DNA of 64,000 nt. Origin: Mycolicibacterium tusciae JS617 (GTDB taxonomy: Bacteria; Actinomycetota; Actinomycetes; Mycobacteriales; Mycobacteriaceae). The position numbers and the translations under genes were made by a program. Shown piece by piece: positions 8,387 through 16,655 of this stretch. A model generated the notes under the pieces. It had not been told where the DNA came from, did not search any database, and saw nothing but the letters and a program-made list of their open reading frames with translations. The stretch spans positions 5,103,837 to 5,167,836 of the forward strand of contig NZ_KI912270.1 in assembly GCF_000243415.2 (NCBI RefSeq), given 5' to 3'. Positions within the stretch are counted from its first letter, which is position 1. Every line of letters starts with the position of its first letter.

Positions 8387-9903
8387 CAGTGCAACCTGAT
8401 GTATTGCAGCAAGCCGATCGCCCACGCGGCGAACGGCACGATGAGGGCATAGCCGATGTACTCCAGCCACTCCACGACCTGACGGATGGGTTCAGAGAAG
8501 CTGCGGGAAGGAATGACCGCCCCGGCCAGCAGACCGCCGACTGCCACCGCGAGCACCGCGGCCGCCGACACCACGACCGCCAGGGTCGCCGACGCGGGCG
8601 CACTGAGGCCGTAGTGGAGCGGGATCGCCATCAGCGACAGCGCCGACCCACTGACGATGGTCACCGCATGGCGGCGGTGCCGCAATCCGCGGGCCCGCAA
8701 GATCAAGCACAAGGCGGTGACCACGACGACGGTGATCGACGGCCATTGCGACCCTGAACCCGGGTCGATGGCCCACCAGGAGGACGCCAGCTGCACCACG
8801 GCGATCCCGAGCAGGGTGCCGGTGAGCACCCGGTTGGATCGGCGGGCCACCTCGGCTACCTGTTCGCCGCGCAGCGTCACGTCGTGGGCGGCCGACTCCA
8901 CAGGGGTCAGCGTGTCCTCGGGTTGGCCGGGAGCCCGGGTGAACATGTCGCGGCCAGTGATGGATTCGAAGCTCTGGCGCGGCACCTTCGCCATCTTCAG
9001 GCCGATGGCAGTGGCCGCTCGCGAGGCGATGAGCACGGCCATCAACATGACGATGGCGATGCGTTGGGCGGGAACGTCGAAGAACATTCGGGTCACGCCA
9101 GAGGCGATGATGGCCGCGGTCACGGTGACCACCGCCGCAGCGGCGGTCCAGTGCCGCTCGGTCATCCGGGCGAACAGCAGCACCCCCACTGTGGCCACCA
9201 CGGCAGCCAGGAAGGCATGTGGGGCGCCGGGCTGGTTGCCGTAGGGCGCGGTCGCGCCGGCCAGGACAATGCCGACGAGAGCGGCCCAGGCGGCGCCGTC
9301 GACGATGACGCGGCTGGCTCCAGCCCGCGCCGACAGCATCGCCGTCGCTAACAGGACGCCCGCGGTGGCGGCGAAGATTGCAGGGCTGAGCCAGAACGGT
9401 TCGGCCGCCCAGCGCAGCCGCCACACCAGCAGGGCTGCGCCGATGAGCGCGGCCGCGGTCAGCGCGCCGGCAACCACCACGGCGTCGTGGGTCGACACCG
9501 GTGGGAAATGGGCGTGCGCCCAGCGGGCCAGGGCGGTCGAGACATTTTCGATCAGCGGTGTGTACCGGCGGGCCGTCTTCTCTGGGACGAACGCCAACAG
9601 GTCCCCGTCCGCGACGCCCTGTGCTGACAGCGACACCTCGTCGGACAGGCGCGTCATGCCCACAGCGCGGGCGAATTCGTATGTCCCGATGGGAAGTTCG
9701 TCTTCTCCCTTGCTGCGCAGCAGCCGATTAACCGCTCCCAGTGTCGAGTCAGTCAGCGCGGAGAGCGGCACCGCCGCCGGCAACACCAGATCAATCTGGT
9801 GCGCGTCGCCGACCAGCAGCGACACCCGGCACGACGAGGGCACCAGCGGCCCTCCCGGAGCCGACGACCCTGACGTGGGAGTCGACGGGTGCACCGTGGT
9901 CAT
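8386..9903 (-). CDS. eccD: EccD, multi-helix ESX membrane subunit
   Basis: The 505-residue protein has a ubiquitin-like N-terminal domain (about residues 24-110, beginning CRVSLLVGDAHQIDLVLP). About eleven hydrophobic helices follow from residue 140 to the end, interrupted by a cytosolic loop near 300-350. This is the standard EccD layout, forming the membrane vestibule of the type VII complex. Its start overlaps the EspI-like gene's end by 4 bp, and its stop overlaps the mycP start by 1 bp, so the three are cotranslated. Confidence 0.9.
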   Translation of the reverse strand: MTTVHPSTPTSGSSAPGGPLVPSSCRVSLLVGDAHQIDLVLPAAVPLSALTDSTLGAVNRLLRSKGEDELPIGTYEFARAVGMTRLSDEVSLSAQGVADGDLLAFVPEKTARRYTPLIENVSTALARWAHAHFPPVSTHDAVVVAGALTAAALIGAALLVWRLRWAAEPFWLSPAIFAATAGVLLATAMLSARAGASRVIVDGAAWAALVGIVLAGATAPYGNQPGAPHAFLAAVVATVGVLLFARMTERHWTAAAAVVTVTAAIIASGVTRMFFDVPAQRIAIVMLMAVLIASRAATAIGLKMAKVPRQSFESITGRDMFTRAPGQPEDTLTPVESAAHDVTLRGEQVAEVARRSNRVLTGTLLGIAVVQLASSWWAIDPGSGSQWPSITVVVVTALCLILRARGLRHRRHAVTIVSGSALSLMAIPLHYGLSAPASATLAVVVSAAAVLAVAVGGLLAGAVIPSRSFSEPIRQVVEWLEYIGYALIVPFAAWAIGLLQYIRLH

Positions 9904-11525
9904 CGGCGCCCCCGCGGGCTGTCGCTGGTCGTGGGAAAGTGTTCAGCGATCGCCGCGGCGATCTCGATGAACCGGCGCCGAGTGACCTTATCGACCTCGT
10001 TCTGTACGTCGATCACACCGCCGGGGCGCAGATGCCGATCGAAGGGCACCTCCACCACGCGCTGACCGCGCTGGCTGAACTGCTCGTGGAGCACTTCGCG
10101 GGTGCGCTTGTCGGCGTGCCCGTCGCCGTCGTTGAGCACGACTACGGTGCGGTGCAGCAAGCCGGTGTGGCCGGTGTTGGCCAGCAGCTCCATGGTTTGA
10201 GCCGCTGCTGAGGCACCGTCCACCCACATCGAGGACACCACGATCAGCGCGTCGAGGTCGCGCAGCACCTCGCGGGTCACCGGGGAATCCATCGTGGATC
10301 CGCAGTCGATGATCGACAGCGTGAAGTGGTTGTCCAGCCGTCCGGTCGCCTCGCGGTAGATCGTCGGATCGAGAACCCGGCGGCGGGCGGTGGCAGACTC
10401 ACCGGCCAGCACGAACAAGCCGGCGGTGTTGTTGCCCACCCGGGACCGCACGTCGGCGAAGGTGCGTAAGTCCTGATCGGCGGCCAGCTCCCAGTAGGAG
10501 CCTTTGGCGTTGGGGTCTACCCGCAGCCCCAGCTTGCCGAATGCGGTGTCGGCGTCGATGGCCACGACCCGATCGTCTTGGCGTAGCTCGGCGAAAACCG
10601 ACCCCACCCCGGCGGCGATGGTGGTCTTGCCGACACCACCTTTGCCGAGCACCCCGATCTTGTAGCGGCCCCGCAACAAGGAGCGGATCTTGGCTTCCAG
10701 CTCGGCCAAGCGCCGCTCATCCGGTGACTGCCCGAAGTTCAGTAACCCAAAGGTGCTCTTGAACAAAGCTTTCCGCCACCCTTTGCCGGGCGGGATCTTG
10801 CGGGTGGGCACGAGTTCATTGGGTCGAATTGAGTCGACGTAGGAGTAGTTGGGCGGCCCGCCTGGTGACGGGGCTGGGTCGCCCCACTGACGCGGATCGC
10901 CTGCGGCGGGAGCCGCGGACCGTTCGCCGGGCCAGCTGTCGCGGGGTGACTGCGGGCGTGGCGGCGCAGGCTGCTGCGGGAACGACGGAGCTGGATGCCG
11001 CGGCAGTCCAGAAGTATCCCACCCGGGAGGGGCGGGCGGTGCGGCGTGCTGCCCGGAGCTGGGGTCGCCGTAAAAGCCTGCACTAGAGGGGCTTTCGCGC
11101 AGTGGTGGGGGTGGGAAATCGCGCCGGTCGAAAAACGTGGTGGTCTCCGCGTCGGACGGGCGGTAGGGGGCCTGGTCGGGATCTTCGGCGGTGGCTGAAG
11201 GTTGCTCTGGGGGCGGTGGCGGCACGGCGGCATCGGACTGGCCGGGCAGTTGGTGCTGGCCCCACGGCATCTGCGCGGCGTCGGTTCCCGCTGCTCTGCT
11301 CGGCACCTCGGGGGTGCGGCCCGGCCACGGGGGCGGGGGCGGCGGCGTCGCCGAGGGCTGGGCATGAGCACCCGACGACTCTTGATCACTGCTCGGGGGC
11401 AGTGGCGGCCAACCCGGCACGGGCGGGGGCGCCGGGTCTGCGGCGTGCGCGGGGGTGTCGCGGGTTTCGCCCTCGGTGGCCGAGGGGTAGCCCGCCTGCT
11501 CAGGGGGAAGGTCGCGGTCAGTCAC
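9900..11525 (-). CDS. EspI-like ParA/MinD-type ATPase
   Basis: The 541-residue protein has a disordered N-terminal half (1-240) rich in Pro, Gly and Ser, followed by a deviant Walker ATPase domain. The P-loop is GKGGVGKTT at 294-302, VVAIDADT follows as the switch strand, and LSIIDCGSTMDSP is the Walker B region. This matches EspI of ESX-1 and its ESX-2 counterpart, which also sit directly ahead of eccD. EspI has been linked to turning ESX-1 secretion down when ATP is low. Whether that holds here is unknown. GTG 11525 lies 6 nt after TAGGAT, so the gene is probably leaderless. Confidence 0.8.
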   Translation of the reverse strand: MTDRDLPPEQAGYPSATEGETRDTPAHAADPAPPPVPGWPPLPPSSDQESSGAHAQPSATPPPPPPWPGRTPEVPSRAAGTDAAQMPWGQHQLPGQSDAAVPPPPPEQPSATAEDPDQAPYRPSDAETTTFFDRRDFPPPPLRESPSSAGFYGDPSSGQHAAPPAPPGWDTSGLPRHPAPSFPQQPAPPRPQSPRDSWPGERSAAPAAGDPRQWGDPAPSPGGPPNYSYVDSIRPNELVPTRKIPPGKGWRKALFKSTFGLLNFGQSPDERRLAELEAKIRSLLRGRYKIGVLGKGGVGKTTIAAGVGSVFAELRQDDRVVAIDADTAFGKLGLRVDPNAKGSYWELAADQDLRTFADVRSRVGNNTAGLFVLAGESATARRRVLDPTIYREATGRLDNHFTLSIIDCGSTMDSPVTREVLRDLDALIVVSSMWVDGASAAAQTMELLANTGHTGLLHRTVVVLNDGDGHADKRTREVLHEQFSQRGQRVVEVPFDRHLRPGGVIDVQNEVDKVTRRRFIEIAAAIAEHFPTTSDSPRGRR

Positions 11526-11531
11526 AATCCG

Positions 11532-11576
11532 ATCCTATCAGCGTAGATGTCGTATATCGGCACTAGTTTTTCCGCC
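11532..11576 (-). promoter_or_regulatory. Shared-architecture promoter for the EspI-like gene
   Basis: GGAAAAACTAGTGCCGATAT is followed by TAGGAT (11537-11532) at 26 nt, one less than the other members. GTG comes 6 nt later. Confidence 0.65.
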
Positions 11577-11593
11577 CTTGATTTCGGTACGAA

Positions 11594-13111
11594 CTAGCTT
11601 CCCGGGGCCCTGGTGGGCAGCGCCTCCGCGCCGCCTACCGGCGCGAGGGTGTCGTGTTGAACCATGGCATCGGCGCGGGTGAGCGCCGGCCCGGGCGCAA
11701 ACGCCCGGATCAGTGGCCACGGGGCCTGCTGTGACCTGTCCGGAGACACCCCGAGCGCTGTGAACGTCTCGTCGGAGAGTTCGATCCCGTAGCGGACCCC
11801 CTGATCAGAAATCCACCACATGACTTCGCGCGAGGAGGCCGAGGGTGCGGCGCTGGTCGTCATGACCAGGTTCGTCGCGCCCGGGCTGATGTACACCTGG
11901 TCGGCCTCCACGGATTCGGGATCGCGGACGCCCTTGGGTAGACGAACGAGGCGGTTATCTGCCGCACCGAGCGGGATCGGCAATCCCTGCCCGGACAGGA
12001 TCGTGACTTCGGCGGCGCGATCGGTGGACCCTTTGGACCATGCCAAGCAGGTCGTCGCGTCGACAGCAGTGTTCACCAGGCGCAGCCGAGTGGCCGGATA
12101 GAACGACACTGGCAAGTTGTCCACCACCGGCACCGGAGCCAGCCTGTCGGGGGCTACCTGGATCGGAGCCACGTCGCCGAACGAGTTCGCCGATCGCAAC
12201 AGCGAGGCGACGAACGGCGAAATCCTTTGCACACCATCACGCAACAGCACGTACAGCGTCTCCTCAGCGTTGGGCTGCCCCAAGTCGCGCACTGAGAGCA
12301 CCGAGCCGATCACGGCGCCGTCGGCCACGTTCCAGCGGGGGCGCTCCCCTCCCCCCGGAATCGCCGGGCTGACCAACGGATCGGTCGCCGGAAGGGCGTC
12401 AAACAGCGGCCTGGACAAGGGAATTGGGTCCGGCGCTGTGGAATCCACGCCCAGTGCCAACGCGACAGCCTTATTGCTCAAATCGATTTCGGAGCGATGC
12501 CCTTCCCAGATGACGTAGGTCCGATCGGCGTAACGGCCAAGGATGGCGTCGGGCATCTGCAAGGGTGCCGAGCGCTGGCCGAGGGATAGTCGCCCGGCGA
12601 TCGCGGTCACCACCGGCTCCGAGGCCGCCGAGGACGTCGACGTCGGTGTGGGGGCGGTGTCGCACACCGCCCAGTCCGACGAGGATGCCGTGCGCACGGG
12701 CATCGCTGCGGGAGCGCCCACGATGCCCACTAAGGGTCCCTGTGGGTACTTCTCCAATTCCACGGGCTTGACGAACGTCGGATTGTTCGCCTGGCCGGCG
12801 ATCAACCGGGCACTCATCAGGTTCAGCGCCGGGTGCAGGCGGCCGTCAACCACCACATAGACCGCGCCGGTATCGCGGTCGGCCAGAATCGCCGACTTGC
12901 CCACTTGTCCGGCGGGTGAGCACATCGACAGCATGAACATCAGCGCCATGGCCAGCAGCGTGAACATGACCCCGAGAATGAGCGCAGCGCTACGTCGCTG
13001 CTCAGGATCGTATTCGAGCCGGACGCCGTGATGGCTCAAGGCTGCCGCATTGCGGCGGTTCCAGAAGTAGTGGGCGGTAACCTGCAGCCGCGACGTCAAA
13101 TTCAGCGCCAT
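11594..13111 (-). CDS. eccB: EccB, ESX membrane-complex subunit
   Basis: The 505-residue protein has a short cytosolic N-terminus (MALNLTSRLQ), one membrane helix (about 42-62) and a large extracytoplasmic domain, as in EccB. ATG 13111 is preferred over the GTG three codons upstream because it lies 7 nt after a TAGGGT -10 and matches the usual EccB start. Its place is unusual: chromosomal ESX loci have eccB beside or ahead of eccC, whereas here it lies between espG and the EspI-like gene with its own promoter. Confidence 0.88.
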   Translation of the reverse strand: MALNLTSRLQVTAHYFWNRRNAAALSHHGVRLEYDPEQRRSAALILGVMFTLLAMALMFMLSMCSPAGQVGKSAILADRDTGAVYVVVDGRLHPALNLMSARLIAGQANNPTFVKPVELEKYPQGPLVGIVGAPAAMPVRTASSSDWAVCDTAPTPTSTSSAASEPVVTAIAGRLSLGQRSAPLQMPDAILGRYADRTYVIWEGHRSEIDLSNKAVALALGVDSTAPDPIPLSRPLFDALPATDPLVSPAIPGGGERPRWNVADGAVIGSVLSVRDLGQPNAEETLYVLLRDGVQRISPFVASLLRSANSFGDVAPIQVAPDRLAPVPVVDNLPVSFYPATRLRLVNTAVDATTCLAWSKGSTDRAAEVTILSGQGLPIPLGAADNRLVRLPKGVRDPESVEADQVYISPGATNLVMTTSAAPSASSREVMWWISDQGVRYGIELSDETFTALGVSPDRSQQAPWPLIRAFAPGPALTRADAMVQHDTLAPVGGAEALPTRAPGS

Positions 13112-13118
13112 ATCGCCC

Positions 13119-13162
13119 ACCCTACTAGGGGTAACGCCTCTAAATCGGCACTAATTTCGTGC
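13119..13162 (-). promoter_or_regulatory. Shared-architecture promoter for eccB
   Basis: ACGAAATTAGTGCCGATTTA is followed 27 nt after the GTG by TAGGGT (13124-13119), and the ATG comes 7 nt later. This is the clearest member of the set. Confidence 0.7.
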
Positions 13163-13188
13163 CCCCCGACATATGCACCCATGGTCGA

Positions 13189-14055
13189 CTAAGCGGCGGC
13201 TCGCGGCACCGAGAGCAGTCCGTAGAGGTCCTCGCGCACCGCCTCGGCCGTAGCGGGCCACACGCTCATCCACTGCTTACCGTCGGCTGAGGTGCTGGTG
13301 GTGATGCTGATGCGCCCATACTCGGTGTCGGCCACCGTCACGACCCGGGGATGCACATGCTGGGCGATGCCGTGGTCGATGACCATGGCCACCGCCATCG
13401 CTGACTCATCCAGGCGCGTCGCGGCAGCGAGTACCTCGGCCTGCTGGGGTTGCAGACCCAGCCGGCTCACCGCGGCAACAAGCGCGTCGCGGCCTTGCGG
13501 GGCAGCAGCTTCAAGCGTCGACTGCATCAGTTCGGCGGGAATGTTGACCCCGTCGATGTCCGCGGGTGCGGCGACGCCTAGCGCTGGCATCAGGGTTTGG
13601 CACATCAAGTCCACCTGGGCCGCTGGGTCATCGGTTTCGCCGACCGCATCCACGACCATGTCGTTGCCGTCGCGGGCAGCCATCGCCAGCCAGCGGCGGT
13701 AGCGGCACACCACCACCACGCGTTCCTCCACTGTGGGGGTCTCGCCGTTGTGGACGGCCTGGCCCGAGGGCCGGCGGATCGTCAGTACCGCTTGCCGCTC
13801 GGGGCGGCCCAGCACGGTCATCCAGTCGCGCACCGGTTCGTCGACGGCACCGCCGGGGGAAATGACCCCGGCCTGCACCAGGCTCAGATACTCCGCGGTG
13901 TCGGCGATCGGGACGGGCCCGGCTGTCGTCTCAACGATCAACTCGTGATGCACCGACGGTATAAAAGGCTTGAGTCGCAACGCTGTTGGCATCGACTCCA
14001 CGCCAAGCAGTGCCTGCAACACCCACACGCCCCCGACTGTCGTCGTCAGCGCCAT
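13189..14055 (-). CDS. espG: EspG-type PE/PPE chaperone
   Basis: The 288-residue cytosolic protein has the length and sequence style of EspG, which binds the tip of the PPE partner of a PE-PPE pair and delivers it to the ESX machine. It contains the expected N-terminal strand-rich segment (VHHELIVETTAGPVP and on), VVVCRYRRWLAMAARDG, and a helical C-terminus. It follows the PE, PPE and esx genes as in ESX-1, -2, -3 and -5. The start has an AGGAG site 8 nt upstream. An intrinsic terminator lies between esx and this gene. Confidence 0.85.
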   Translation of the reverse strand: MALTTTVGGVWVLQALLGVESMPTALRLKPFIPSVHHELIVETTAGPVPIADTAEYLSLVQAGVISPGGAVDEPVRDWMTVLGRPERQAVLTIRRPSGQAVHNGETPTVEERVVVVCRYRRWLAMAARDGNDMVVDAVGETDDPAAQVDLMCQTLMPALGVAAPADIDGVNIPAELMQSTLEAAAPQGRDALVAAVSRLGLQPQQAEVLAAATRLDESAMAVAMVIDHGIAQHVHPRVVTVADTEYGRISITTSTSADGKQWMSVWPATAEAVREDLYGLLSVPRAAA

Positions 14056-14080
14056 GTCCTACTCCTCTCTTCGAAGCAGC

Positions 14081-14112
14081 AAAAAGGGGGCCAACCGCAG
14101 TTGGCCCCCTTT
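14081..14112 (-). terminator. Intrinsic terminator between esx and espG
   Basis: On the minus strand a perfect 13-bp stem (AAAGGGGGCCAAC with its complement, 4-nt loop) runs straight into a T tract. It should stop most transcripts leaving the esx pair and so keep Esx and PE/PPE mRNA more abundant than the downstream machine genes. Confidence 0.85.
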
Positions 14113-14146
14113 CGGCATTGCCGCTACAGCACTCCTTGGCGGGCCG

Positions 14147-14443
14147 TCAGACCATGAACGTGTTCGCCGAGGCCCCGTCCTGGGAGACGAAGTCCACGCC
14201 CGCCTGGTCGGCGGCCTGCCCGTGGCGGTGGATCACTTCCTTGCCTTCGTTGGTGGCGTCGATGATCATCTGCTGCGCCTGGGCGTAGGTGACCGACGCC
14301 TGATCGGTGGTGAAGTACTCGGCGATGCCGCCCAGCAGGTTCTGCGCCTCGGAGGCGATGTTGTCCAGCTCGCCGCTGAACGTGCCCAGCGCGGCGTTGT
14401 AGTCCACGATCGCGCCGGGATTGACCTTGATCATTCCGTCCAT
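14147..14443 (-). CDS. Esx (WXG100-family) protein 2
   Basis: This 98-residue helix-turn-helix hairpin protein is the second of an adjacent esx pair. The turn, where WxG is expected, reads EYFTTDQ, so the Trp-x-Gly is absent, as in some EsxG-like partners. The C-terminal export signal YxxxD/E is represented by FVSQD with Phe for Tyr. It presumably forms a heterodimer with the preceding Esx protein and is secreted through this ESX system. A second ATG lies three codons in (MIKVNPG), and either start is possible. Confidence 0.8.
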   Translation of the reverse strand: MDGMIKVNPGAIVDYNAALGTFSGELDNIASEAQNLLGGIAEYFTTDQASVTYAQAQQMIIDATNEGKEVIHRHGQAADQAGVDFVSQDGASANTFMV

Positions 14444-14483
14444 GGTGGTGGAATCCTTTCGAGTGTCTCTGGTGGTGGGAGGG

Positions 14484-14804
14484 TCAGGTGAAGCGCAGGC
14501 CGCCGGAGACCGACTGGATCTGCTGCGCGCTCTGGCTGTCGATGTTGGTGAAGTCCGGGGCGCTGTTGCGCAGCGCCGCGATCAGCGACTCCCACCGCGT
14601 GTTCATCTCGCGCTGCGCCTGCGAGATCTCCTCTGCGGTGGCCACGTTGGCGACACCGGCCTGCCCGTCGAGGCCACCGGATGCCTGCAGGTCGTTCGAA
14701 TGCTGCTGGTAGCGGCTGAGCACGTCGAGCGCCCGCATCTTGAGGTCGTCGAGCTGGTCGGCGGTGGACTGGATCTGCGCCGCACCAACAACTTGCTGTG
14801 CCAT
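14484..14804 (-). CDS. Esx (WXG100-family) protein 1
   Basis: The 106-residue protein is mostly two long helices, the first member of the esx pair. No WxG is present. The turn region reads SGGLDGQAGVAN. An aromatic export-like motif (FTNID) sits near residue 86. AGGAG lies 7 nt before the ATG. The position directly after PPE and the size support an Esx substrate. Both partners lack the canonical WxG, so the pairing is inferred from the layout. Confidence 0.78.
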   Translation of the reverse strand: MAQQVVGAAQIQSTADQLDDLKMRALDVLSRYQQHSNDLQASGGLDGQAGVANVATAEEISQAQREMNTRWESLIAALRNSAPDFTNIDSQSAQQIQSVSGGLRFT

Positions 14805-14844
14805 GGAAACTCCTGTTCTGGAAGATGTTTGGTTCTACGACAAA

Positions 14845-14889
14845 AGTCTATGGGCGTCTACACACCCCTCCGTGCGCTAATTTTTTGTT
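14845..14889 (-). promoter_or_regulatory. Shared-architecture promoter for the esx pair
   Basis: AACAAAAAATTAGCGCACGG is followed 27 nt after the GCG by TAGACT (14850-14845). The esx start is 40 nt further on, so this mRNA has a leader with a ribosome-binding site, unlike most of the set. Confidence 0.65.
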
Positions 14890-16126
14890 ACCTGTCCCCC
14901 CTGTCACCAGCCGATCGGGCAAGCGTGACCTGCATCGTCCGTCCTTGGCGCTGCTCGGTCGCCGACCCGCCGCCGTCTCGCCCCATCGCCGAGGCCGGAG
15001 CGCCGTATAGCCCGCCCGTGCCTGCACCTCCCGACGGTGCGGGACCGGTGGCCACCGGTTCGGGCACGCCCCCAAATCCGCCCGGTAGCTTGGGTGCGTT
15101 GGGCGTGCTGAAACTGCCCACTGGGCGGGTGTAGGAACTGCTCGGGACGACCCCACTGCCGCCGGCTCCGATGCCGCCACCGCCGCCACCGCCGCTGAGT
15201 GCACTGGCCAGCCCGGGCGAAGCTACCGGCGTGCCGGTGAGCGGACCCGCCGCGGTTGAGGGGGCACCGCCGAGGCCGCCCATGCTCGACGACAAGGGGC
15301 CCAGCATGCCCATCGGCATCTGGGCGAACTGACTGAGCATCTGCGGCGCCTGACCCAGCATCTGCGGAGCTTGGCCCAGCATGCCGGTCACTGACGACAG
15401 CTGTCCCATCGCGCCCATCGGCCCGCCCATCGCTGACATCGCATCGGCGGGGGCAGAGACCGCTTCACTCGCCGGCACCGCCGCGGTGCTGGCCTGCTGC
15501 ATGCTCTGCGAGCTGGCCTGCAACGCGCCCTGGACACCGGCCTGCGCCCCGGCGTCGCCCAAGGCGGCCAGCGCTGCGGCCGGATTCGGTGCCATCGGCG
15601 CGAACGGCGGAGGCGTGGCCAGCACGCCCAGCGCTGCGGTGACCACACCTTGGTAACTGGTCATGATTGTGGCGTTCTGAATCCACTGCCGCTCGTACTC
15701 GGCGACCAGGGCGGCGATCGCCGGGCTGTTCTGTCCGATGAAGTTTGTCGCCACCAGCGCATCGGTGTCGACGAGATTCTGATCCGACACCGGTCCGGGC
15801 ACCATCGAGGTCTTGGCCAAGTGGTAGGCATCCACGATGGCGGTCGCCTGCACCACAGCTTCCTCGAACCAAGCCACCGCCATGCCCAGAACTCCCGCGA
15901 ACGCCTGCGCCGTCATCGTCATCGCAGCCCCACCGGCGCCCTGCCATCCCACCGCGGCCGTGCTGCTGGTGCTGGTGGTCATGGTGGCAATCTCGGCGGA
16001 TAGCATCGCCGCGGTCGCCTGATGAGCCGCCGCGCAGGCCGCGGCCGTGGCAGCCTCATCGCCAGTGACCAACTGGTAGTAGTTGACCTGCGGTGGAGTG
16101 AGCGCTGCATCTCCGAAGCCCGGCAT
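14888..16126 (-). CDS. PPE-family protein
   Basis: The 412-residue protein has a PPE-type N-terminal domain (about 1-175). It begins LTPPQVNYYQLVTG, so two prolines rather than PPE, and the helical hairpin carries a WxG at GWQGAGG (about 60-66). The remainder is low-complexity and rich in Gly, Pro, Met and Ser, including a repeated GQAPQML unit near 270. It should pair with the PE protein encoded immediately upstream (15-nt gap) and be recognised by EspG. The C-terminal part looks disordered. Confidence 0.85.
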   Translation of the reverse strand: MPGFGDAALTPPQVNYYQLVTGDEAATAAACAAAHQATAAMLSAEIATMTTSTSSTAAVGWQGAGGAAMTMTAQAFAGVLGMAVAWFEEAVVQATAIVDAYHLAKTSMVPGPVSDQNLVDTDALVATNFIGQNSPAIAALVAEYERQWIQNATIMTSYQGVVTAALGVLATPPPFAPMAPNPAAALAALGDAGAQAGVQGALQASSQSMQQASTAAVPASEAVSAPADAMSAMGGPMGAMGQLSSVTGMLGQAPQMLGQAPQMLSQFAQMPMGMLGPLSSSMGGLGGAPSTAAGPLTGTPVASPGLASALSGGGGGGGIGAGGSGVVPSSSYTRPVGSFSTPNAPKLPGGFGGVPEPVATGPAPSGGAGTGGLYGAPASAMGRDGGGSATEQRQGRTMQVTLARSAGDRGDR

Positions 16127-16141
16127 AGCGAGACAGCCGTT

Positions 16142-16450
16142 CTAGATCGCCAAAGCGGTCTGCTGCAGCACGTCCATGGCGGCGTAGCTGGTGCCGTTCA
16201 CACCGACATTGCCGGCGAACATGGCCCGTGTCATCGTCAGCTGCGTCAACGCCGCCACCGCGGCTGCGCCGCGCGCGTTGAGCGCTGCCGCGACCGCCAT
16301 CGACGCCGCATCGCTACCCGGGGGCAGCACGGTCGTCATCACCGGGGCAGCCCCGGAGGTGCCAGCTGCCATGGTCGCCGCGCCGGCGCTCTCGGCGGCC
16401 GACAGCATGCCGACCAGTGCCGGCTCGACACCAATGATAGGAACGGACAT
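16142..16450 (-). CDS. PE-family protein
   Basis: The 102-residue protein has the PE-domain length and Ala-rich two-helix pattern. The signature region reads GVEPALVGMLSAAE, so the PE dipeptide is replaced by EP. The C-terminal export motif YxxxD is intact (YAAMD, about residues 90-94). GGAGAGG lies 9 nt before the ATG. It opens the PE-PPE-esx-esx cassette. Confidence 0.85.
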   Translation of the reverse strand: MSVPIIGVEPALVGMLSAAESAGAATMAAGTSGAAPVMTTVLPPGSDAASMAVAAALNARGAAAVAALTQLTMTRAMFAGNVGVNGTSYAAMDVLQQTALAI

Positions 16451-16487
16451 CTGTTTGCCTCTCCATTCGTGCGGGTGATCTGGACTC

Positions 16488-16532
16488 AGTTTAGTTCCGG
16501 TGCTACAGGGGTGCCGACGCTAAATTCCGCAG
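16488..16532 (-). promoter_or_regulatory. Shared-architecture promoter for PE-PPE
   Basis: TGCGGAATTTAGCGTCGG is followed 27 nt after the GCG by TAAACT (16493-16488). The PE start lies 37 nt further downstream. Confidence 0.6.
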
Positions 16533-16655
16533 GGCTATCACGACCACTAATGACCTCAATGAATGACGCGTAGGGAGGGCCGAAATTCGTTGGTTTCGGC
16601 GCTTGGGCGACTGATTCCGTAGCCGAATGATCCGCAGAAGTCACTGCTGAGCGCA

